Source: Pyropia yezoensis
Lineage: Eukaryota; Rhodophyta; Bangiophyceae; Bangiales; Bangiaceae
Length of the DNA stretch: 64,000 nt
Direction: 5' to 3'
Assembly: GCA_009829735.1 (NCBI GenBank)
Contig: CM020620.1
Coordinates: 24,030,020 to 24,094,019 of the forward strand
Each line of letters starts with the position of its first letter. Positions within the stretch are counted from its first letter, which is position 1. Under the pieces are notes generated by a model. The model did not search any database and was not told where the DNA came from. It was given only the letters and a program-made list of their open reading frames with translations. Positions 19,811 to 29,905 of this stretch are shown here, piece by piece. The translations under genes were made by a program, and so were the position numbers.

Positions 19811-22258
19811 TCAGTGGGTAGACCCACTGCCCGAGGGAGGCCACTCACGCGTAAGCGCGTATACCTCCGTGCTCCACCGGTCGGCAATGTCACGACGGTC
19901 GACCACCCGAGTTACCTCGGTGCATAGCTGGACGAGGGTGCTGCGGCCAGCCTCCACGTCCTCCAGAGCTTTCTGGAGGCGGTCCAGCACGCCACCGAGG
20001 CAACGCGCTGACCCAACCAGCGCAGCACCTGGGGGGATATCCCCCCAACTAACAGAGAGACCCCCACGCATTGCGCGGGTAACAAGGGCGTCAACGCCTT
20101 CATACCAGAGACGGGGACCCCCGTCATGTAGGACAGGGGCGGGAGGTGACACTGGCGCAGCCAGAGGAGCCACAGGAGCCGACACGGCTACCACCGGAGC
20201 CGGTGGCACCTGATACGAGGCCCGGTAGGACCCTACCGAAGGGGCTCCACCGTAACCACGGCGGTACTCCGCCCGACGACGGGACACCTCACGCTCCCCA
20301 CCCGCAGAGCCCCACTCTCGGGGACGACGGCCAACCGCCGCAGGCATCGGGTTACCGAACCACGGAGCAAGGACCTGAAGAGGGTCATGGATAACCATGG
20401 GAATACCCAGGTCAGGAACGGCCTCGGTGGACGCCCACCCATGGCAACTAGGCTCACCCGGCTGAGTACGCCGGACACGCAACGAGTGACGAGGCAAGGG
20501 GGAAGCCCCAGCCTGCGGGTCCCGGTACGGGGGAAGGGCCAACACCCCAGCCCAGTTCACGGCATCGTGAACAGCCAGCAGGGCTTCGAACTCCCGGGCC
20601 AACCCGGTCTTGGCGGCTATCAGATCCACGCCCAACTGCGCGATGTGCCGACGGACACCCGTCGGAAGATGAAACAGACGACCCTGCCGGCGGACGGACA
20701 GCAAGAAGGATGAAGCCTGCCCGAGGGTAACCTCAAGGGTGAAGGTACCCTGCAACGGGTGGACCGGCCGGGAGGCCAACACACTCCCGAAGTATCGGAG
20801 GCAGGAGCCGGTGTCAAACCGGAAAGCAGGGGCGGGTTCCCACCCCTCCTGCCATAGCGGCGGGCGCACGGGAGTGTATACCGGAGCACGACCGTTGCCG
20901 GTCTGCAACGCACACGTTATATCCGTGCGGAACGCATCCGCCATGACACCATGGTTACGTCGCCAACTCGACGCCGACTTCAACCCCGCCATGGGCGGGT
21001 AGGGAGCCGTCAACGACAGATACGGGGGTACCCCCGGGTAGTAGTCAAAGTCGGGATACCGACCGGTACGGCTCACCGTCTCCCCAAACGCAACCGGCTC
21101 CGCCGCCGCCGCAATCCCCCGAGCACTAGCCGGGTAGTCAATCTCTTGCGGCAACGCGGGGGCAATCAAGTCGCAGACCCCGAAGTTGGGGTCGAGGTAG
21201 ACCTCGCCCCGTCCCACCCGGGTGCGCCAGAGCTGCGCATGCCGGTCGTCCGGCTGACTCAGGATCCAATGGTGTTCCACCCGGACCGCGTTCGGCTGGT
21301 TGACCAGCCGCACCAACTCCCGCTCCCAGCACGGGTCCACCTTGACGCGCCGGGAGGATTCTCCACGGGGATGCACCAGGTGGAAGTCCACCCGCATACG
21401 CCCATCGGACTCCATCGACTCTTGCACCGTGAGGCCTCGAACCCGAGCCACCAAGTCGGACACCGACATGGCGGGTTGACCCGCCGCCACGGCGACGCCG
21501 CCACCCAACGGGGCAACCCGGGCAGGACCAGGAAGAATCGGGGGCGCCGGGGGACGCACCACCGGCAGAGGGGCCGACGTCGGAGATGGACGAGGCCGAG
21601 GAGGAAGAAGAAGGGCGGGCGCCCGCCCGGAGTAACTCCCGGTGTCAACCGCCATGGGAGAAGGAGCGTCTTGACCGCTCGACACCCGCGGCACCGCAGG
21701 TATGGTACCGGCGCCGGCACCACCCGTCGGCGTAGCCCCCGCCTCGGAAGTGGAAGGCACTTGGACAGCCTCCGGAGCCGGAGCCCCGGCCGTGCGGACA
21801 CCCGCACCGTCTTGACCCACCGCACCTGGTGTCGCACCGCCACCACCACCCGCGTCAACGTCGGGACCGCCTCGAGGAGTCACCGCCCGGACACCCGGAC
21901 CACCTTGACCAGCCGGAGTCGGCTGCGGGTCGCGACCTCCGCCGCAGGGCGGACCATCTTGAGGTACCTGCGGTGAGCCGGCATCGGCACCAGGCCCCAT
22001 CCGGGCAGCCGGCAGAGAGGGGGTAGAAGCCGCCACGCGCGGTTGACCGCCGGGTTGACCTCCGGCCGACGGCACCGTCGTGCCGCTGCACACGGACGAC
22101 AGTCCTCCGGCCGACAGACGGACGGACACCGCAGGCCCGTCGTCGTCAGACGAGCTCACCCCGTAACGCGCGGCGTCGGGACCGACAGGCGCGTCGTCCT
22201 CCATCTCCTCCCCGATCAGGAGGTCTTCCTCCTCTTCAAGCACCTGGGGATAGGACAT
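19811..22258 (-). CDS. Antisense third ORF of element A, complete (815 aa), function unknown
   Basis: Lies between pol and the 3' LTR on the opposite strand. I start it at ATG 22258 (MSYPQVLEEEEDLLIGEEME); the frame is open further upstream to 22540 but without another ATG. Residues 1-25 are strongly acidic, ~40-260 are Pro/Ala/Gly-rich and disordered, and a mixed alpha/beta-looking core begins at residue 264 (MSVSDLVARVRGLTVQESME) and runs to about 640. A Pro/Val/Ala linker and a final helix (LGGVLDRLQKALEDVEAG) follow. No transmembrane segment, signal peptide, zinc knuckle or enzyme motif is visible, so an envelope role is unlikely. The counterpart in B is about 85% similar with many silent differences. 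A far more divergent homologue sits in the same place in element C. Confidence 0.8.
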   Translation of the reverse strand: MSYPQVLEEEEDLLIGEEMEDDAPVGPDAARYGVSSSDDDGPAVSVRLSAGGLSSVCSGTTVPSAGGQPGGQPRVAASTPSLPAARMGPGADAGSPQVPQDGPPCGGGRDPQPTPAGQGGPGVRAVTPRGGPDVDAGGGGGATPGAVGQDGAGVRTAGAPAPEAVQVPSTSEAGATPTGGAGAGTIPAVPRVSSGQDAPSPMAVDTGSYSGRAPALLLPPRPRPSPTSAPLPVVRPPAPPILPGPARVAPLGGGVAVAAGQPAMSVSDLVARVRGLTVQESMESDGRMRVDFHLVHPRGESSRRVKVDPCWERELVRLVNQPNAVRVEHHWILSQPDDRHAQLWRTRVGRGEVYLDPNFGVCDLIAPALPQEIDYPASARGIAAAAEPVAFGETVSRTGRYPDFDYYPGVPPYLSLTAPYPPMAGLKSASSWRRNHGVMADAFRTDITCALQTGNGRAPVYTPVRPPLWQEGWEPAPAFRFDTGSCLRYFGSVLASRPVHPLQGTFTLEVTLGQASSFLLSVRRQGRLFHLPTGVRRHIAQLGVDLIAAKTGLAREFEALLAVHDAVNWAGVLALPPYRDPQAGASPLPRHSLRVRRTQPGEPSCHGWASTEAVPDLGIPMVIHDPLQVLAPWFGNPMPAAVGRRPREWGSAGGEREVSRRRAEYRRGYGGAPSVGSYRASYQVPPAPVVAVSAPVAPLAAPVSPPAPVLHDGGPRLWYEGVDALVTRAMRGGLSVSWGDIPPGAALVGSARCLGGVLDRLQKALEDVEAGRSTLVQLCTEVTRVVDRRDIADRWSTEVYALTREWPPSGSGSTH

Positions 22259-22845
22259 GATAACGGGTGCGGAGTCCCCCGCGCCCACAAGCCGTCGACG
22301 GCTACAACCCGGTACGGTGGGATAACCGGGACGAGCCAGGGAAGCGCGGACACCCGCGCTTATGACCACCAACGGCCACGAGAAGCGCCGCAGGCACGCG
22401 GGTCGACCCGCGCCCCACGGGGCTACGACCGCGCTCCACCCAGGCACCTGGGCGGGACGGGGCCACACCCACACACGGGGTAAGCAAGGGGGGTCACCCC
22501 CAACCGCCCCCACGCAACGCGGGCAGCCCCCGCCCCCCACTCAATCGTCCACACGAGAGGGGCCCCCCTACCACCAGGCACCTGGTGGCGGATCCGCTTG
22601 CACCACCCCTCGGAAAGGGGGGGCGTGAACAGCAACCCGCATCGGGAATTTAACGGTCCGGAAAACGGATCGTGTGTGTGTACCACGCAAAGGGGGGCAC
22701 CCCCCTGAGACAACCTCGAAAAGGGGTGTCTGTCGCGACGGGGCGCAAAGCCCCACCCGACGGGTAAACGGTCACGCGACCCACTTACATTCGGTACCCC
22801 GAATGCAACTCGACCCGAGGACGGGCCGAATCTAAGGGGGGGATA
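22259..22845. other. Region between antisense ORF and 3' LTR, with polypurine tract
   Basis: Contains the presumed promoter and leader of the antisense ORF. Several GC hairpins lie near 22690-22760 (for example GGGGGG-CA-CCCCCC around 22695). AAGGGGGGGA at 22834-22843, two bases before the 3' LTR, is the polypurine tract that primes plus-strand DNA synthesis. I see no clear TATA box for the minus strand. Confidence 0.6.
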
Positions 22846-23208
22846 TGTAGCAATATGGTTGTCCGTATTGTGACCCTAATATCAGGGGGGCTACTTCTAA
22901 CCCTTAACTTTCAATTTGATAGTTCGTACTGGTCACGGTATCTATAAGTTACGTATGACCAGAGGGACTTGCATCTTGGGGTGGAGGGTAGTTAGTAGTG
23001 TCTCCGAGGGTTTATAACGAGGGGGCCGGTGGCGAATCCACCGCCGGCCAAGGTAGAACAACAAACCCCTCCCATTTGGGCTCCCATCTTGGTCCCGTGG
23101 CTTGCGCTCCAAGGACAGCAACCTTGGCCTCCCGGTGACGTTGGTGCCGATCCCCCTTGGTGAGTGTTCCCTGAGAGTGGACGCGCGACGGATCCCTATT
23201 GTGCTACA
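22846..23208 (+). repeat. 3' LTR of element A (363 bp)
   Basis: Same length and, as far as I can read, the same sequence as 4240-4602. It is followed by CAGGT (23209-23213), the second copy of the target duplication. Confidence 0.95.
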
Positions 23209-26009
23209 CAGGTGTTAAGTCGGCGGGTGGCGGCGGTGGTGGTGGTGGTGGTCATGGCGATAGGGGCGGCTACGGAGGCGGCGGCCGGATGGCCCGCGCC
23301 CTCGGCGCCTTCAGCGCCAACCGCGCGCGGCCGCCTCGTCCTGTGGCGGCGGCCGCCGCGGCCGGCGCCGCGGCCGACGCCAAGCCGCCTACCCCTCCAT
23401 GAGGGGCTCTTCCGCACGGGCGAGACGTCCCCCGCCGCGGCTGCTGCCACATCCGCTGCCTGCGCTCCGCCCGCCGCCTCGCCGGCAGCGGCGATGTCCT
23501 CGCCGGCGGCCGCGCCGTCCGCGCCGTCCTGCTGCCACTGCCGCCGCCGCTGCCCCCGCGGTCGAGCACAAGGCGGCGGCGCCCGCCGCCGCGGCCGCCC
23601 TCGGGCAGCCCCCGCCGGCGAAGGCGGCGGTGCCGCCGCCTTTTGCGCGGAGGCGACCATGTGCCACCGCCGCCCCACCGACGGTGCGCCGCGCCCTGGG
23701 GGATGGGGGATCCCCCGCCACAGAGAGGCGGGCGCGCAGTCCTGCCGGCCGGCGACCGCCCCGCCTCTCCCCCCGCGCTGGGCGCTCCCGCCCGGCGTCA
23801 GGCAGCCGCGGGCAACGGACACACACCCCTCACCCCGCAGGCACACCACCCGCACCCACACCCGCCGCTCCCGCCACCGCCGCCGCGCGCCGCCGCCGCC
23901 GCTGTCGCTGCCGGACGACGCCAACGCCGCCGTGGCTGCCACCCGGGCACCGAACTGTCACGTACGGCCGCGGGCAGATGCCAAAAAAACACGTGCGCGG
24001 TGTCCCAACCGAGACGCGCGGGCCGCCGGGAGGGGGAGTGGCGCCGGCCAGCCTGTTGGGTTGCGGCCAGCAGTGGGGCGGGGGGGGGGGGGTGCCTGGC
24101 CCACCCCCGCCGCGCGCCGCGGCGGCCGTTGATGGGCGGTCTACGAGCGGGCCGTCCGACGGCGGTCGGCGACACCCGTGCGGGCGAAGCGTCAGCATTC
24201 GCGGCAACGGTTCGCCCTCGCCCCACGCAGGAAGAGAAAATAGGGAACGCACGCTCGGCGGGCCATTGCCGGCAGCACCTGTTGCTATACAACCCCGCGC
24301 CGACGCTGCCGCGCCGCGCCGCGACGACTAGCCGGGCGGTCGGCAGGCAAACCTCTACCCCCCTTCCCCGCGCCTGTTTTTCTTAGCCCCCCAGTACGCC
24401 TTCCCCGTCTCCTCCCGGCCACTCCACCCCCCCCCCGCCTCTCTCCGCCACCCCACGCCGGCCCCCTACGACAGCGGCCTGACGCCGTACGCGCCGTCTG
24501 CCGCGGGCTGGCCATGCCCCCCCCCGCCCCGCCGCGCTCCCCGCCCCCGCCCGGCGATCCACCCGCTCGTGCGGGGTGGGCGAGTGGGTGGGCACGGGGA
24601 GGACTCGTAGGTGAGCAGGTCGTTGGCCCACGGCACCGGCAGCGTTGCCGCCGCGAGCGACGTCTCGGCCGCCAACGACACCGCGGAGGCTGCCCCGGGG
24701 GCCCTGGCGGCGGCCCCGCCCCCAACCCCGCCTCCACCGCCACCACGAGGGAGAAAGTGGAGCGGCGTCCTACCCCCACCCCGAGCTGCCCTCACCCGTT
24801 GCCCACCGTCGCGCCGTCAGTGGGCGCCAGGGAGAAATCTTCGCCGCCGCCGCCGTCTCGAGCACCGCGCACACCCGCCGCCGCACTGCCCGGGAGGCTG
24901 TCCGCCGCCCGCGCGTTGGCCGGCGCGGCAGCGGTCGTCTCCTCCCGCACGCACCGCCATCGCCGGCGCCCGCCGACGAGGCGCTGCTCATCTCTCTGCC
25001 GGCGCACAGAACCAGGCCGTCGGAGTCGCCCCAACCACCCCCCATCCCTTCATTCACACCGCTGGTGGCGGCCTCGCCCCGACCCCCGTCGCCCCCTGTC
25101 CCCTCCCCAGGGAAGACAGCCGAGCAGATGGCCCACTCTCAGCGCTGCTGCCGCTCCAAATGACGGGCGTCGGCCGCGTGCGGGGCGCCGAGCCGCTGCG
25201 CGGGAGCGCTGCGGCGGCGGCGGCGAGGCCGGTGGCGTGAGCGGGCGGGTTTGTGGGTGAGGGGAGTGTGTCTGGGGTTGAGGGGCCGGCGGCAGGGCGG
25301 GAGTTGGGGGAAGAGGTGGGGGGTGAGGGGGTATGGGTTGTGGTGATAGGGTGGTTGGTGGTGGCAGGAAAGGAAGGGGGGATGGGTGTTCCTAAGTTCG
25401 CGTGGGTGACCGGCTGCTTGACCAGAGGCCAACTGGCAGCCCAGAAGAGCGGGAGATGTGGGGGGGGGGAAGGGGATGTCGCACGCGCGGCGGCGGACGG
25501 ACGATTGGAGCAATCGACGGAAGAAAGGGGGGGCTGGCAAAGCGGTGACGTCCAGAGACAACGGCCTGGGCGGCACGCAGGGACCGAAGTGCGGGCGGCA
25601 GTTATCATTGCAAGGGTGAGTGACAGGTGCGGTGCGGCGAGTGTGTGCCAAGCAGAAGGCGGGCAAAGTACACTGGGGAGGGGGGGCGGAGGGGGGGAGG
25701 TCGTGTGTGGGATGCGGGGTTGGGGCGACCGCAGGCGCGGACGGAGACCTGCGGCCTGCGCTGCAAGCCCTCTCGGCCGTCGCGCAAACGCCAACGCGCC
25801 AACCCGCCGTATAGGCCAGAACTGGATGGGCAGGACGCCTGTACGCGTCCAACGCAGAGCGCACCCGCCGCGGGGGGCGGCGAGGGCTCGGGGGGACGTA
25901 TGTAAAGCGGGGGTCGCCACAGCGCACGCTGGCTGCGTGGTCGTGCGCGGGTGGGCAAAAGGCAGGTGCCGCTGACAGGCCCACCGCCGCCCCTGTGGAG
26001 TTGAGGGCC
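23209..26009. other. GC-rich host DNA, no gene resolved
   Basis: Begins with the right target duplication. About 23214-25240 is extremely GC-rich, with Ala/Pro/Arg/Gly low-complexity frames open on both strands. A plausible acceptor (pyrimidine run then TTTTTCTTAG) ends at 24386 and is followed by a short frame with YAFPVSSRPL and YDSGLTPYAPSAAG on the plus strand, which may be an exon. About 25250-25990 is G-rich on the plus strand with no convincing frame. Confidence 0.3.
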
Positions 26010-26114
26010 ATGCCCTTGCCGGCGACGGCTGCGGCGGCGGCCGCCGCCGCCGCGACGGCGGCGTCAGCCCCTCACAGCGCGCGGACTCCCAGCACTGCCA
26101 GCTCGCCCGTCCTG
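26010..26114 (+). CDS. Possible first coding exon of a host gene (transit-peptide-like)
   Basis: ATG 26010 in a good context (GGCCATGCC) opens 35 codons: Met-Pro-Leu-Pro, an Ala run, then Ser/Thr/Pro with Arg and His and no acidic residue. It ends at a strong donor, CCTG|GTGAGC (26115). The composition resembles a plastid or mitochondrial targeting peptide. Element B starts 15 bases into the presumed intron, and its far end is fused to another element, so the rest of the gene is not in the window. Confidence 0.35.
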
Positions 26115-26129
26115 GTGAGCGCGAGGGTG

Positions 26130-26493
26130 TGTAGCACAATAGGTTATCCGCTGCACGTCCACTCTCAGGGAACACTCGCCAGGGGGCATCGGCACCAGCG
26201 TCACCGGGAGACCAAGGTTGCTGTCCTTGGAGCGCAAGCCACGGGACCAAGATGGGAGCCCAAATGGGAGGGGTTTGTTGTTCTGCCTTGGCCGGCGGTG
26301 GATTCGCCGCCGGCCCCCTCGTTATAAACCCTCGGAGACACTACTAACTACCCTCCACCCCAAGCTGCAAGTCCCTCTGGTCATACGTAACTTGTAGATA
26401 CCGTGACCAGTACGGACTCCCAGATTGAAAGTTAAGGGTTAGAAGTAGCCTCCCTAATATTAGGGTCGCAATACGGTCAACCATATTGCTACA
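26130..26493 (-). repeat. 3' LTR of element B (364 bp)
   Basis: Complete, with TGTAGCA...TGCTACA ends. It carries the same hairpin as the A LTR. The C-rich CATATCCCCCCCTTAG after it on the plus strand is the complement of the polypurine tract. Confidence 0.92.
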
Positions 26494-27086
26494 TATCCCC
26501 CCCTTAGATTCGGCCCGTCCTCGGGTCGAGTTGCATACGGGTTTCCGAATGTAAGTGGGTCGCGTGACCGTTTGCCAGTCGGGTGGGGCTTTGCGCCCTG
26601 TCGCGACAGACACCCCTTTTCGAGGTTGTCTGAGGGGGGTGCCCCCCTTTGTGTGGTACACACACGAGCCGTTTTCCGGACCGTTAAATTCCCGATGCGG
26701 GTTTCTGTTCACGACCCCCCTTTCCGAGGGGTGGTGCAAGCGGATCCGCCACCAGGCGTCTGGTGGTAGGGGGGCCCCTCTCGTGTGGACGCTTGAGTGG
26801 GGGGGCGGGGCTGCCCGCGTTGCGGGAGGGGGGGGCGGTTGGTGGTGACCCCCCCTTGATTACCCCGTATGGGGGGGGCGTGGCCCCGATCCAGGTGCCT
26901 GGGTGGAGCGCCCTCGTAGCTCGGCTGGCGCGGGTCGTCCCGCGCTGCCGTATCGCTCGTGCTGAACTGTGTGGTTATAAGCGCGGGCGCCCGCGCTTCC
27001 CTGGCTCGTCCGCGCGAGCGTTCCTCGTACCGGGTCGAGCCGGCCTCGGCTTTTCTGCACGGGGCGCCCCTGCTACCCCGGTCATC
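26494..27086. other. Element B region between 3' LTR and antisense ORF
   Basis: Counterpart of 22259-22845 in reverse. It holds the polypurine tract next to the LTR and GC hairpins. The antisense ORF would be transcribed rightward from here; no core promoter element is obvious. Confidence 0.5.
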
Positions 27087-29456
27087 ATGTCGGACCCCCA
27101 GCTACCCGGGGGCGAGGACGACCTCCTGCTTTAGGAGGAGGAAGAGGAGATGGTGGACGACGTTCCCGTCTCCGCCACCGCTGCCGAGTGCTTCTTGGCG
27201 AGCTCGTCCGAAGACGAGGGCGACCGGGTAAGCGTTCGCGTGGCCCCGGAAGGTGCGCCGGGCGGATTGTCGTCCGTGTGCAGCGGCACGACGACTCCGT
27301 CGGGTGGCGGGCAACCGCGTGTAGCGGCTGCTTCTACTCCCAATCCTCCGGCGGGCCGGATGGCGTCTGTCGCCGGTGCCGGCGCGGCTCTACCTCAAGA
27401 CGGCGGCGCCGGCGTGTCGGACGGTCGTGGGGGCACCCCGGCCGGGACGGCGGGTCAAGACGGCGCGGGTGCCCGCCCGGTTGGTGTGTCCGCGGCGGCG
27501 GGTGACGGGTCTACCCCTGCTGCCCCCGTGGTTCCCACGTTGGGTCCGGGTGGCGGTGATGCTCTGCCCGCGGTGCCGCGGGCGATTGGTGGTCAAGACG
27601 TGTCTTCCCCGATGGCGGTGGACTCCGGGAGCTATTCCGGGCGGGCGCCCGCCCTTCTTCTTCCTCCTCGGCCCCGTGCACCTCCGGCACCGGCCCATCT
27701 GCCGGTGGGGCATCCCCCGGCGCCCCCGATTCTTCCTGGGCCTGCCCGGGTTGCCCCGTTGGGTGGCGGCGTCGCCTTGGCGGCGGGTCAACCCGCCATG
27801 TCGCTGTCCGACTTGGTGGCTCGGGTTCGAGGCATGACTGTCCAAGAGTCGATGGAGTCCGCTGGGCGGATGCGGGTGGACTTCCACCAGCCGCGTCTCC
27901 ATGGAGAGACCTCCAGGCGCGTCAAGGTGGACCCGAGTTGGGAGCGGGAGTTGGTGCGGCTGGTCAACCAGCCGAGCGCGGTCCGGGTGGAACACCATTG
28001 GGTCCTGAGTCAGCCGGACGACCGGCATGCGCAGCTCTGGCGCACCCGGGTCGGGAGGGGTGAGGCCTACCTCGACTCCGCCTTCGGGGTATGCGACTTG
28101 ATTGCCCCCGCGTTGCTGCGGGAGGTTGACTACCCGGCTAGTGCTTGGGGGATTGCGGCGGCGGCGGAGCCGGTTGCGTTTGGGGAGACGGTGGGTGATA
28201 CCGGCCGGTATCCCGGCTTTGAGTACTTCCCGGGGGTATCCCCGTACCTGACGTTGACGGCTCCGTACCTGCCTATGGCGGGGTTGAAGTCAGCGTCGAG
28301 CTGGCGACGCAACCATGGTGTCATGGCGGATGCGTTCCGCACCGATAAAACGTGTGCGTTGCAGACCGGTAACGGTCGCGCGCCGGTGTACACTGCCGTG
28401 CGCCCGCCTCTGTGGCAGGAGGGGTGGGAACCCGCCCCTGCTTTCCGGTTTGACACCGGCTCCTGCCTCCGATACTTCGGGAGTGTGTTGGCCTCCCGGC
28501 CGGTCCACCCGTTGCAGGGTACCTTCACCCTTGAGGTTACCCTCGGGCAGGCTTCCTCCTTCTTGCTGTCCGTCCCCCGGCAGGGGCGCCTGTTTCATCT
28601 TCCGACGGGTGTCCGTCGGCACATCGCGCAGTTGGGCGTGGACATGATAGCCGCCAAGACCGGGTTGGCCCGGGAGTTCGAGGTTCTGCTGGCTGTTCAC
28701 GATGCCGTGAACTGGGCTGGGGTGTTGGCCCTTCCCCCGTACCGGGACCCGCAGGCTGGGGCTTCCCCCTTGCCTCGTCACTCGTTGCGTATCCGGCGTA
28801 CTCAGCCGGGTGAGCCCAATTGCCATGAGTGGGCGTCCACCGAGGCTGTTGCTGACCTGGGTATTCCCATGGTTATCCATGACCCTCTTCAGGTCCTTGC
28901 CCCGTGGTTCGGTAACCCGATACCGGCGGCGGTTGGCCGTCGTCCCCGAGAGTGGGGCTCTGCGGGTGGGGAGCGTGAGGTGTCCCGTCGTCGGGCCGAG
29001 CCCCGCCGGGTTTACGGTGGGACCCCTTCAGTAGGGTCCTACCGGGCCTCGTATCAGGTGCCACCGGCTCCGGTAGTTGCCGTGTCGGCTCCTGTGGCTC
29101 CTCTGGCTGCGTCAGTGTCACCTCCCGCCCCTGTCATGCGTGACGGGGGTCCCCGTCTCTGGTATGAGGGCGTTGACGCCCTTGTTGCCCGCGCAATGCG
29201 GGGGGGTCCCTCTGTTAGCTGGGGGGATATCCCCCCAGGTGCTGCGCTGGTTGGGTCAGCGCGTTGCTTCGGTGGCGTGCTTGACCGCCTCCAGACAGCT
29301 CTGGAGGACGTGGAGGCTGGCCGCAGCACCCTCGTTCAGCTATGCACCGAGGTAACTCGGGTGATCGACCGTCGTGAGATTGCCGACCGGTGGAGCATGG
29401 AGGTATACGCGCTTACGCGTGAGTGGCCTCCCTCGGGCAGTGGGTCTACCCACTGA
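27087..29456 (+). CDS. Antisense third ORF of element B (early TAG), function unknown
   Basis: Counterpart of the A ORF at 19811-22258. The homologous ATG is 27087 (MSDPQLPGGEDD), but an in-frame TAG at 27132-27134 falls after 15 codons, inside the acidic segment. The next ATG (27150, MVDDVPVSATAAEC) opens 768 residues to TGA 29454-29456. The acidic start, Pro/Ala/Gly-rich region, core (SDLVARVRGMTVQESMESAG) and C-terminal helix are all kept, at about 85% identity to A. Many differences are at third positions (GGA/GGG, CGT/CGC, GGT/GGC). Either the product starts at 27150 in this copy, or the copy is recently damaged. Confidence 0.75.
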
Positions 29457-29905
29457 GGAGTGCTATTGTTTGTGAGGGAGAGGGCCCCGGTGACCCTTAT
29501 GGTGGCCGGGTAGTAGTGAGTATAACTTATCCCCCGCTGGGGTGTTTGCATGATAACAATGCCTGCCATTGGGGAGTACCCCGTCTGACTTAGTCGTGGC
29601 TTGCCTCGGTTCTTTCCCGCATCCCCCAACCCATCCTGGTTGGTTACTACTCATGAAGGTCAACCTTCTTGGTCCGTCACTTGCCTCCTGGCTGAAGGTT
29701 TACCTTGGTGTAACCCTTAGGTTACTTTGACATTATCGGAGTTAGTCATCTCCTTCAAGTAAACTTGTAAGAGTAAGTATCTTACTTAGTTTGCCTAAGT
29801 CCGCTCCAACTTAGTGAACCTAAGTCTTGCCGAGTCCATGTGACACCCTACTTAGTAGGTATAAGCCTCACCCCCCAACAGCCGAAGTTGGTGTCGGTTG
29901 GGCTG
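29457..29905. other. Convergent intergenic region of element B
   Basis: Between the two converging stops. Short CTTAG/CTAAG-type inverted motifs cluster at 29781-29826, the position of the palindrome array in A, although individual units have diverged. The CCCAAC/GTTGGG hairpin next to the pol stop is kept at about 29875-29905. No long frame. Confidence 0.6.

Larger units (their letters stand above)
4240..23208 (+). mobile_element. Ty3/gypsy chromovirus, family A (scaffolded as two overlapping copies)
   Basis: A single LTR lies at each end (4240-4602 and 22846-23208), apparently identical, with the same 5-bp direct repeat CAGGT outside both (4235-4239 and 23209-23213). Inside are PBS, gag, pol and the antisense ORF up to 13619, then 500 N, then gag from its middle again, pol, antisense ORF and 3' LTR. 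The second internal copy matches the first with an offset of 8143 bases. Collapsing the overlap gives an element of about 10.83 kb. No LTR is seen at the internal junction. Identical LTRs, intact gag and pol and a clean target duplication indicate a recent insertion. Confidence 0.85.
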
